DNA from: Blastocladiella britannica
Taxonomy: Eukaryota > Blastocladiomycota > Blastocladiomycetes > Blastocladiales > Blastocladiaceae
Assembly: GCA_025349905.2 (NCBI GenBank)
Contig: MU625079.1
Coordinates: 1-12,276 of the forward strand
Reading direction: 5' to 3'
Length of the DNA: 12,276 nt
Shown: positions 1 to 7,163 of the stretch, piece after piece
Numbering within the stretch: position 1 is the first letter of the stretch
How the letters are laid out: every line of letters starts with the position of its first letter
Made by a program: the position numbers and the translations under genes
The notes under the pieces: model-generated
What the model saw: only the letters and a program-made list of their open reading frames with translations
Database searches by the model: none
Told to the model about the DNA's origin: nothing

Positions 1-126
1 GCAACGAGAAAAACAGCTTGGTTTGGTGCTGGAAAAACAAGGACTGAAGAATCCCATTGGCGATAAAACGGACGTTTTTTTGTTTCACATCACTTCCATC
101 ACAGAATTCCAACACCTGAACTCTGT
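1..126. other. 3' flank of the mitochondrial-type gene; no gene seen
   Basis: This is the downstream flank of the minus-strand gene ending at 127. I see no ORF, tRNA-like fold or canonical AATAAA on the minus strand. It is mildly A/T-rich with a T-run near 76-82. It may hold the 3'UTR of that gene and part of a neighbour beyond the left edge. Confidence 0.5.
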
Positions 127-699
127 TCAGTGCGCAGCCGTGTAGTTGGCTGCAGAGGAAGGCGAAGACGACACAGGAGCTGATGCCTCAGAAGCATTGG
201 CAGCGGTAACTGTTGGTGCAGCTGCTGGTGCAGTCGCAGTGAGGGGCTCAACCGGCACCACCAAGCGCGGGTCGTCCTGCATAAACCGCAGCCAGAACCC
301 AAACTTGCGCGGCAAAAACGACACGTCTTTGCGGAACCCGGCGTAGGTGGAGAACGTGGCCAGGCCGCGCGGGGCTGCTCCCGTCTTGCCGCGGCGAATG
401 CGCCGGCGCTTGGCCTGTTGTTTATTTTATGAGTGTCAATGTTGACAACGGAGGAAACAACACGCGTCGTTCTACGTGAAGAAATGCTATACCTTGAGCA
501 TGGTCTGGTACTTGTTGGTCTTGCGGCCGTCCTTGTCGGCCTTGATCGTGTGCACGGCCCGGGTCGCGGGGACGGTCATGACTGGCGACGACATCATCAT
601 CACCGACTGCGGAGCGGCCATGCCACGGGCGGCCAGGAGGGCAGAGGTGGTGGCCGGCGTGCTGCGGGTCGCGGCCAAAGTAAGCAGGCGAGCAAGCAT
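127..699 (-). CDS. Small basic protein with mitochondrial-type N-terminus, function unknown (2 exons)
   Basis: Exon 1 is 699-493 and exon 2 is 414-127. The 78-nt phase-0 intron (492-415) starts GTATAG and ends CAG. Splicing gives 164 residues. Residues 1-30 (MLARLLTLAATRSTPATTSA onward) are rich in Ala, Ser, Thr, Leu and Arg with no acidic residue, as in mitochondrial presequences. The middle (about 50-115) is strongly basic, with a KRRRIRRGK cluster created across the splice, followed by an aromatic stretch FLPRKFGFWLRF. The last 45 residues are Ala/Ser/Thr/Pro-rich and probably disordered. I do not recognise the family. A short basic protein with a presequence could be a mitoribosomal or RNA-binding protein, but that is only inference. 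It is divergently arranged with CDC50. The start is the first ATG of the frame that leads into the presequence. The gene is fairly secure, the role is not. Confidence 0.6.
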
Positions 700-946
700 C
701 GTGACAATAACAAAAAAATAAATTTTATTGAGAGCGATTCAAATTCCCATTTCTTTCTCTTTAAAGAATTTGTGCCACTCTCCCGCTGCCTTTTCGCTGC
801 CAAGGAAAACCAACTCTTCGAGTACGCGTACTGGGTTCTCGCTTGCTCTCTCTTCAAGTATTTTGGACTGACCATTTGGGATCTCTTTTTTTTTTTTTTT
901 TCTTTTCGCAGGCCATCCAGTCAAAAAATAACCAAATCGTATATAT
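700..946. promoter_or_regulatory. Divergent promoter region between the mitochondrial-type gene and CDC50
   Basis: This 247-bp gap separates two divergent start codons, so it must hold both promoters and 5'UTRs. The left end is AT-rich (about 710-745), just upstream of the minus-strand ATG. The right part has a 16-T run at 886-901 followed by a pyrimidine-rich stretch ending in CAG at 911. TATATATA at 940-947 overlaps the CDC50 start codon, so it is unlikely to be a working TATA box. An in-frame TAA at 929-931 shows that the CDC50 reading frame cannot extend upstream without splicing. Confidence 0.6.
858..911 (+). other. Candidate 5'UTR intron of CDC50 (54 nt)
   Basis: GTATTTT at 858 could be a donor. 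A CTGAC branch-point-like site lies at about 868-872, a 16-T polypyrimidine run at 886-901, and a CAG acceptor ends at 911. The order, spacing and length resemble the coding introns of this window, and GTATTT is also the donor of a CHD intron. No coding evidence forces it, because the sequence is outside the reading frame. Alternatively the T-run is simply a promoter poly(dA:dT) tract. Confidence 0.4.
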
Positions 947-2326
947 ATGAGTGACGACAAGCCAAAGACCCGCCGCCCGGCGAGTCCGTTATCCCCATAT
1001 AAATTTCATCCAATCCAAAATATTCACACAATGAAATGGCACAACAGACACCGCCTTTAAACAGCAACGCCTGAAGGCCTGGCAGCCGCTCCTGACCCCG
1101 AAATCGGTGCTTCCAACGCTGTTCATTTTGGGAGTGATCTTTGCGCCGCTGGGCGCGTTCCTGCTGCACACGTCCAACTCGGTCTCGGAGCTCATCATCG
1201 ACTACACCGACTGCATTTCGGCCGCCCCCTCGGCCTTAACCGCCGTCGCCAGCTCCAAAAACATTGCCTCGTTCAATGCCCCGGGCGCCAACGCCAACGC
1301 CGATATCTCGCTGCAGTGGAAGGCCGTCAACTCGACTGCCAACGGGATCCCGCAAAACACTTGCACGTTGCAGTTTACGCTGCCCACCACGCTGGTGGCG
1401 CCCGTGTTCATGTACTACCGGTTGACCAACTTTTACCAGAACCACCGTCGGTATTGTTGTCCATTTCTTCATTTATGAGATCCTTTTATGATCTGACTGA
1501 AGGATTGTTGAATACATAGCTATGTCAAGTCCTTTGACGCCGGTCAGCTCAAGGGATCGACCACCACCGCGTCGGTCGTTTCCAACTGCGCTCCGCTGGC
1601 AAAGCCGGACCCCAACGGCAATGCCGTGTACTACCCTTGTGGACTGATTGCCGATTCCATGTTTTCTGGTATGTTCACTTTTCTGATCGTAAAAAAAACA
1701 TACTCAAGAAATAAATGGATCAATAGATTTCATTGGCAACCTCAAGGCCCAGGGCGGCAGCGGCACCGATTTCGAGTTCTCGGACAAGGGCATTGCGTGG
1801 CCGGCCGACGCGTCCAAGTATGGAACGCTGACCGGGTTCGATGCCAACGTGCACTTGCCCCCTCCCCATTGGAAAGTGTGGTACCCGACCGGCAAGTACC
1901 CGTCGGCGCCTGATTTTGCCACCAACGAGCGGTTCCAGGTGTGGATGCGCACCGCGGGGTTACCCAACTTCCGCAAGCTGTACGGCCGCAACGACGGGAC
2001 CAATTTGAACGCGGGGACGTATCAGATTGAGATTCAGGACAGTACGTCGTTTTATCCATTTATTTTGTCATTTGAATGGTGTATTGACAATGTGATACAT
2101 AGACTTTGAGGTCAAGTCGTTTGGCGGCACCAAGTCGCTGGTGATTTCCACCGTGTCGTTCATGGGCGGCAAGAACCCGTTCTTGGGACTGGCGTACATT
2201 GTGGTGGGCGGGATCTGCATCTTGCTGGCGATCGTGTTTGCGGTGCGCCATATGACGTCCCCGCGCAAGCTCGGCGACCATACGTACCTGTCGTGGAACC
2301 ACCAGCCACCGCCGAGTACCAACTAA
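947..2326 (+). CDS. CDC50: CDC50/LEM3 family protein, beta subunit of P4-ATPase phospholipid flippases (5 exons)
   Basis: Exons are 947-983, 1048-1450, 1520-1668, 1727-2041 and 2103-2326. Introns are 64, 69, 58 and 61 nt (phases 1, 2, 1, 1), and the product is 375 residues, a usual family length. The first splice builds [18 protein letters not shown], the conserved cytosolic entry of fungal CDC50 proteins, with codon N13 split across the junction. Membrane segments lie at about 34-54 and 328-350, with a large lumenal loop between. That loop carries four cysteines (C68, C118, C170, C187), which in this family form two disulfides, and a possible N-glycosylation site at N107-S-T. The [13 protein letters not shown] stretch before the second helix is also typical. 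CDC50 proteins pair with P4-ATPases, allow ER exit and support aminophospholipid flipping in Golgi, endosome and plasma membrane. Donor GTCCGT of intron 1 is weak but strongly supported by the protein. Confidence 0.95.
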
Positions 2327-2454
2327 GCCTTTTTACCATTCATTCTTCTGATGATGGTCTTTGTCGTTGCCGCTGTCGTTTAAAAATTATATTGGGATCT
2401 TTTTTTTTTTTTAACTTGAGTGAGTGCGCGCGGCAGAACCGTTCATACCTTGGC

Positions 2455-2480
2455 AGTCGGAGTCGGCAGCGGGGAGTCGG
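2455..2480 (+). repeat. Cluster of three AGTCGG hexamers in the SLC10A7-like promoter
   Basis: AGTCGG occurs at 2455-2460, 2461-2466 and 2475-2480. The first two are adjacent, and the second and third are each followed by CAG. The cluster lies about 13 bp upstream of the TATTTAAA element, a sensible place for transcription-factor sites. No factor can be named from the sequence. Confidence 0.35.
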
Positions 2481-2492
2481 CAGAACACGAGG

Positions 2493-2500
2493 TATTTAAA
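2493..2500 (+). promoter_or_regulatory. Candidate TATA-like box of the SLC10A7-like gene
   Basis: TATTTAAA lies in otherwise GC-rich sequence, 68 bp upstream of the ATG at 2568. Position and composition fit a core promoter element. There is no transcription start evidence. Confidence 0.35.
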
Positions 2501-2567
2501 ATCTCTTGCAGCGGCCATCAGACCGCGCGCTCTTTGCACACAAGTACCGAGAGAAAAAAATTCCGAA

Positions 2568-4690
2568 ATGTCAGGGTCGACACCCGCCCTCCAACTACAA
2601 CCGATGGACGGTCGGTCGTCCAGTCCATCCGAAGAGTCGTCGCCGACCCACGCGACGCATCATGCAGCTGCCGCTGCTGCGGCCAGTGCCCGCCGGCACA
2701 ACGCGTCCATTGTAGCCGCTGCTGCCAGCTCTGCTTCTACTCCAGTCATCGCCGACTCGTCGTCCTCACCGGCTTTACCATCGTCGACATCGCAGTCGGC
2801 TTCGGCGGCATTGCGATACAACCCAAAAGCCGGCGCGCACTGGCACTCGGCCGCAATGGCAGCGGACGCTGCTGGTCTGGCAGTCCCCATGGAGCGCTTG
2901 AGTGGCAGTGATGACGAAGAGGACGAGGACGAGGACGAGGACTATGATCATAAGGGCGACGGCGGTGGGCATTCGCGCCGATCAACGACGGCCGCGGTCG
3001 CAATGCCGGTACCGCAGAACGCGTCGCCGCCGTCATTGCCCGACGAGGACCACAACAACATGAGCAATGGTACAGCCGCCAACGAAACGCTCCGCCGGAA
3101 TCGCCGTTCTCGGAACCGTCGGGGAACCATGACCGCCAGGATCGCTGGGTGGCCACGGTCTGTTTGGCGCGCACTCAAGCGCCAGTGGTTCTTGGTCGGC
3201 GTGGTGGCGGCCATTTTGCTCGGGTACTTGTTTCCGTTGCTGGGCAAGACGGTACTTTCTTAGCTTTCCCTTGTTGGACATGGATCCGATCTGAAAATAT
3301 CCATAATAGAACGGCCCCATTCATGCAGAGTATACAATCAAGTACGGCGCAGTCATGGTCGTGTTCTTGTTGAGTGGACTTGGGCTCAAGTCGCAGGTCC
3401 TGCGCCTGGCATTTACCCACTGGCGCGCCCATTTATGTACATACCTTGATTCCACATTCACGGTCCAGGACTTACCTTTCATTGATAAATAAAAAAAAAG
3501 TAATCCAATGCCTCTCACTGGTGGTCATTCCCGCGATCGGGTACGGCCTCACCAAGCTCCTCTCCCTGGCCCACTTTGACGAAGCGCTAGTCGCCGGCCT
3601 CGTGGTCGCCGTCTCGATGCCCACCACCATCTCGTCCAACGTGATCATGACCGACGCCGCCAAGGGCAACGAGGCCGTTTCCTTAATCAACGCGACCCTC
3701 GGCAACATCTTGGGGATCTTTGTGTCCCCATTACTGCTGCTGATTTACTTGGGCGCCCGCACCACCATTGACTTCAAGTCGATCCTGATCACCATGCCGG
3801 CCACGGTCATTGGCCCGTTGCTCGTGGGCCAGTTTTTGCGGTACATGTTCCCCCACAAGGTCGCGGCCGCCGCCAAAGCCGTGAATTTCAGTATCTTGAG
3901 TTCGGTGGCCCTTCTGCTGCTCGTGTACTCAACGTTTGCCGACACGTTCAGCAACTCCCACTTCTCGGTCTCCGTTGGGTCCGTATTCGCCATCATCGGG
4001 ACCATTTGCGTGCTGTACCCGTCATTTGCGTTCTTTTGCTTTTTGGTGGGGCGCGCGCTCGGGTTCGCAAGGCCCGACGTGGTCTCGATCGTATTCTGCG
4101 GATCCACCAAGACTCTGTCGCTGGGCATCCCACTCATCGGCCTGATTTACCGTGGGGACCCGAACTTGGGACTATACTCGCTCCCGCTGCTCGTGTACCA
4201 CGCTACACAGCTTTTTGTCGGCGGGTGGTCGGTCCCCGCGCTGCGCAAGTTTGTGGAGAGCGGGCCAGAGTACCGCCGGTCGGATTCGGATGACCACAGT
4301 GTGAGCGATATCGTTGGTGCTGTGGTACCTCAAGGCAATGATACTGGTGCTGCGACCGTGTCGGTGGATTCCAAGCACACGCACCGGTCGTTGACCCATA
4401 GCAGCGGCAGCGGTGATGGCGGCAGTAGTAGTGCGTTGGTGCATATCCCACCGTCCACTCCACCGGCCGTTCCCGACACCGTGGCGACCACGACCGGCGC
4501 AGCTGTGACTGGCGGTAGTATGGCAGACCGGCCCGCGCCGTTTATGCCGCGGCACGTCAGTGCCGAGGACTTTGACCCTCAAGACGACGATGAAGACCAG
4601 TTGATGGCGTCAACGTCCGCAGACGAATCGCCGGGGATCCCGCTTCCCGTCGGCGCTGGGACCGGCAGCATGCATTCGAATCGGGTGTAA
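2568..4690 (+). CDS. SLC10A7: SLC10A7/Rch1-like membrane protein, sodium/bile-acid cotransporter superfamily (3 exons)
   Basis: Exons are 2568-3251, 3310-3436 and 3501-4690. Introns are 58 nt (phase 0) and 64 nt (phase 1), giving 666 residues. The membrane core runs from about 206 to 520. It opens with WFLVGVVAAILLGYLFPLLG; the first splice rebuilds GKTNGPIHAEYTIKYG and the second rebuilds HLLIQCLSLVVIPA, both matching the SLC10A7 pattern. Further hallmarks are SMPTTISSNV (309-318), GNEAVSLINATLG (326-338), DTFSN (418-422) and FCGSTKTLSLGIP (469-481). Known relatives are human SLC10A7 and yeast/Candida Rch1, which restrain cytosolic calcium entry; a transported substrate is not established. 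The N-terminal 200 residues (Ser/Ala-rich, with a D/E run near 115-125) and the last 140 residues (Ser/Asp/Thr-rich) are predicted disordered and make the protein almost twice the usual length. The start is the first ATG after the TATTTAAA element. Confidence 0.9.
2919..2942 (+). repeat. GAGGAC hexanucleotide microsatellite (4 copies), coding
   Basis: Four perfect GAGGAC units encode alternating Glu-Asp inside a longer acidic run (2910-2942) of the N-terminal tail of the SLC10A7-like protein. In-frame hexamer slippage would change the length of the acidic run without breaking the gene. Confidence 0.8.
3437..3500 (+). other. Intron 2 of the SLC10A7-like gene with an A-rich 3' splice site
   Basis: The donor is GTACAT and the acceptor is preceded by a run of nine adenines (AAAAAAAAAG) instead of pyrimidines. 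The splice is supported because T plus TA makes a Leu codon and restores the HLLIQ motif of the family. No other AG nearby gives the same frame. Confidence 0.8.
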
Positions 4691-4953
4691 CGTTTATAGT
4701 CTTGGCATCAGCAAAGCGATTTTTCGAAGTCGTATGCACGAACCTCTGAGTAGCTTCAACCTAGCCCCAATATTGACGGTATCGCGATGTAAGTAGCATG
4801 AAAATGACCGCGGACGTCGCGCAGGCATTTCCTCCTTGTCAAATGTTGGTACGGCCCCATCCTCCGGTCCGTGTTTATGAGGGTGGTTTTGCTGACTGCC
4901 ACAACTTAGAAAACGACCGTTCAATTTACGTGTTATAAAGATATATATTCCAC
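4691..4953. other. Convergent 3' intergenic region, no gene seen
   Basis: This 263-bp gap lies between the stop codons of the SLC10A7-like gene (+) and the LRRC46-like gene (-), so it should hold two 3'UTRs and polyadenylation sites. AT-rich sequence clusters at 4925-4955 (TTATAAAGATATATATTCC), next to the LRRC46-like stop. I find no canonical AATAAA on either strand, no tRNA-like fold and no supported ORF. Confidence 0.55.
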
Positions 4954-7037
4954 TTATTTGGCCACCGCGTACCCGTACCGCTCCTTGATTTCGCGCACGC
5001 GCCGCGCGTACTCTTGCTCGGCGGACGGTTGACCCGCCAGTTTGGTTCGAGCCGAAGCGGCGCGTTTGCCGCCGCCGTGCGTCGCCAATGCAACACCGAC
5101 GGCACGGCCGTACGCGTCGGCCACCACCGGGTGCGGGAACGCCGCGATCCTTAGTACGTCTGGTGGCCTCCCATCGTCCCCTGCTTTGTCGTCACTCAAG
5201 TCGAGAGGTGCATCGCCGTGCCGCGCCAGCTGCGTCACGGACCCCGCGGGCCCAATGGACCGGGGCCCTGCATAAGCGTACGCGGCGTACGCGAGCAAGT
5301 CGTCGTCGTCGTCCACCCGGTCATGCTCCGCCTCGTCGTCCAGGCCACCACCGCCACTGGTGGTCACGGGCACGCCGTTGATTTCGGCCACGTTCGGACA
5401 CGCCGCCGTCACTGCGGCCTCGACCGCGGCTCGCTGGTCCGCTAAGGCGGCTGGGTTATGTGATAGGTCAATGAATACCAGAGACGACGGGAAATGTTGC
5501 GCGTGTCGTGACAGGGGCGCGGCCAGCGCATTGTGGCTCACGTCAAGCAGGACTAGCGAAGTCAGGGAGCGCAAGTCGGATATGTCGGACAGGTGGTTGT
5601 GGCCTAGCGCCAGGAACCGGAGGGATCGGAGGGGCGCTAGGCCGGCGGCCGTGGTGAGCGAGTTCTATGGACGGTTGTTTTGTGTGAATCGGATCGCTGT
5701 GAATGGTGGAGCGCGTACGGGGTACGTACATGCTGCAAGTACAGATTGGTGATATGTGTCAGGGTCGTCGACAAGTACTCGACTGCCACCAGGCCGAGCC
5801 GGTCGAGTCGGATATGGGACAGGTGTTGCAGTTCTCGGATCCTGTATTTCCAGTACCAGGTCAACATTCTGAAGGATCAACTATATAAAATGGGATTCGT
5901 ACTCGTCGTTCACGCTCATGGTCTGCTTGCCGCCGCCGTACTGGATCAAGTTCTTGGCCGCGACCATCGCATGCATCAGTACGTTGCCCTCTGCATACAC
6001 GATAGGGTGCGTCAGTCATAGTAGATCCAAACCAAGGAGAAACGCGAACCTGGAACCGGATCCTGTTCACCGTCATCGCCGCCCTCGCCGTCGGTCTCGA
6101 TACCAGAAACAGACCCAGGATCATCCGTGACCAGACTTCCACGCGGCAATATCGCTATCGCCTGCAACGGACTAGCGCGACCGTACCGTCCCCCTGAGGC
6201 CGCACTTGTAATGGCAGTGGTTGTATTCCCACTCGGCGACCGTGACCTTGCTGCCGATGAGTACCGCGATGAAGATCGCGGCGACTCGGACTCTGAAGCA
6301 GACGATGCAGAGGAGGATGGCGGTGATCGAGGACGCACGGGACCGCCGTCTAGCGGCATCATGGACGCCAGCGGCGATTTTCTCGATGAGGGAGATACCG
6401 GCGGCGGGGACTGCTGGCCAAGTAACGGAAGTAGTGGCGGTGGGGCCGTGACGAACGTGTCACCGGCCGACGAAGTGACACTCGTCGCTCCACTGCCGAT
6501 GGGGCTTAGGACTTGCCCGCTACTGCTGGTCCGCGAGATCGGCGCTCGCATTCCGGTCCGTATTCCACCCAACGGCGAATTCGGCGTCATTGTACCTGAT
6601 GCGGCTGCCACTACGGCCGACCGGCTTCCCACATCTCCATCACGTGACGTGCCATCGCTTACCGCCGCCGATGTCGTTGATTGCAAGAGCCGCGACGACG
6701 ATGACGTGCGTGACCCGGCCGTCGATCGCATTCCACCCGCACCACCGCCGCCACCACCACCAATCATACGCGGCGTCAATGGTGAAGTTGCTGTTGTCGG
6801 TGGATCTTTACTGGTCAGCAAATCGAACGAGCTGGTTGGCGGTGGCAGGGATGATACTTCACCGCCGCCGGGGATCGGCCGCGATGACGCGCGTCGGGAT
6901 ACATTATTGTTGTTTGACAGGGGCTGGAGCGGGGACAGAGGTGGCTGTGGGTTGGCGCTAGAACCACCGATCCCAGGTGGTCGGGCAACCGTCGAGCTTG
7001 GGAGTTGCGGGAGCAGTGACGGTGGTCGTGAGGACAT
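4954..7037 (-). CDS. LRRC46: LRRC46-like leucine-rich-repeat protein, probable flagellar/ciliary component (4 exons)
   Basis: Exons are 7037-6050, 5990-5903, 5841-5730 and 5664-4954. Introns are 59, 61 and 65 nt (phases 1, 2, 0), giving 632 residues. Residues 1-329 are Ser/Pro/Gly/Thr-rich low complexity. The recognisable core starts in exon 2 (about 333-347, VLMHAMVAAKNLIQY) and continues IRELQHLSHIRLDRLGL (360-376), LYLQHNSL, LRFLALGHNHL, LVLLDVSHNAL and LVFIDLSHNPA, about five LRRs, then a capping segment CPNVAEINGVPV (485-496). The order 'helix - ELQ..RLDR.G - LYLQ.N - LRFL.L..N - L..LD.S.N - L...LS.N - L..I.G.PV' resembles LRRC46, a protein of about 320 residues needed for mammalian sperm flagella. 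An acidic linker and a basic C-terminal helix ending REIKERYGYAVAK follow. Other ciliary LRR proteins remain possible. The long N-terminus is the least certain part; the true start could be an internal ATG. Confidence 0.75.
6741..6761 (-). repeat. Imperfect GGT/GGC triplet repeat coding for polyglycine
   Basis: A CCA/CCG triplet run on the plus strand encodes a polyglycine stretch (with flanking Gly, GGGGGGGAGG) on the minus strand, in the low-complexity N-terminus of the LRRC46-like protein. Both GGT and GGC are used, so the repeat is somewhat aged rather than a fresh expansion. Confidence 0.7.
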
Positions 7038-7163
7038 GTGGGTATAAGATATGGATTGTCTGATTCCTAAGGGATCCGTGGGAGAGAGATCAACTCGAAC
7101 TCGAACTGGGAAGTCAAAAGAGCGATGAAAAATTCAATTCAAATTATATGTGATGGATTCCTC
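7038..7163 (-). promoter_or_regulatory. CHD 3' end and LRRC46-like promoter (126 bp)
   Basis: This tandem gap must serve both as 3'UTR/polyadenylation region of the CHD gene and as promoter of the LRRC46-like gene. The side next to the CHD stop is AT-rich (about 7124-7155, no canonical AATAAA). The side next to the LRRC46-like ATG has a tandem CTCGAA repeat at about 7094-7105 and a purine/pyrimidine-rich GGGAGAGAG stretch at about 7080. There is no clear TATA box. Confidence 0.45.

Larger units (their letters stand above)
2327..2567 (+). promoter_or_regulatory. CDC50 3' end and SLC10A7-like promoter
   Basis: This 241-bp tandem gap must contain the CDC50 polyadenylation region and the next promoter. 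No canonical AATAAA is seen; AT-rich sequence sits at about 2380-2391. A T-run (2400-2412) is preceded by TTGGGATCT. Three AGTCGG hexamers lie at 2455-2460, 2461-2466 and 2475-2480. TATTTAAA at 2493-2500, 68 bp ahead of the ATG, is a candidate TATA-like element. Confidence 0.5.

Noticed and set aside
940..947. TATATATA as TATA box of CDC50
   Set aside because: It overlaps the A of the start codon, so it cannot direct initiation upstream of this ATG.
433..954. 173-residue plus-strand ORF through the divergent promoter
   Set aside because: It crosses the intron of the minus-strand gene, the 16-T run and the CDC50 start in another frame, and its translation is His/Arg/Phe-rich without motifs.
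3252..3319. Later acceptor sites of SLC10A7-like intron 1 (CAG or AGAG shortly before TATACAATC)
   Set aside because: They would delete NGPIHAE, which matches the conserved NGGP..E segment between the first two helices of SLC10A7 proteins. The acceptor at 3309 keeps it in frame.
5869..5902. Alternative 34-nt intron (acceptor CTTCAG) in the LRRC46-like gene
   Set aside because: It keeps the frame but would be far shorter than every other intron here and would insert MLTWYWKYR before the LRR. The acceptor at 5842 gives a 61-nt intron and a direct NDE-IRELQ join.
6127..7047. 306-residue plus-strand ORF opposite exon 1 of the LRRC46-like gene
   Set aside because: It is low-complexity, has no recognisable domain and lies antisense to a frame that splices in phase into a conserved core. 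Long antisense ORFs are expected in GC-rich sequence. It is not excluded absolutely, because exon 1 of the LRRC46-like gene is itself uncertain.
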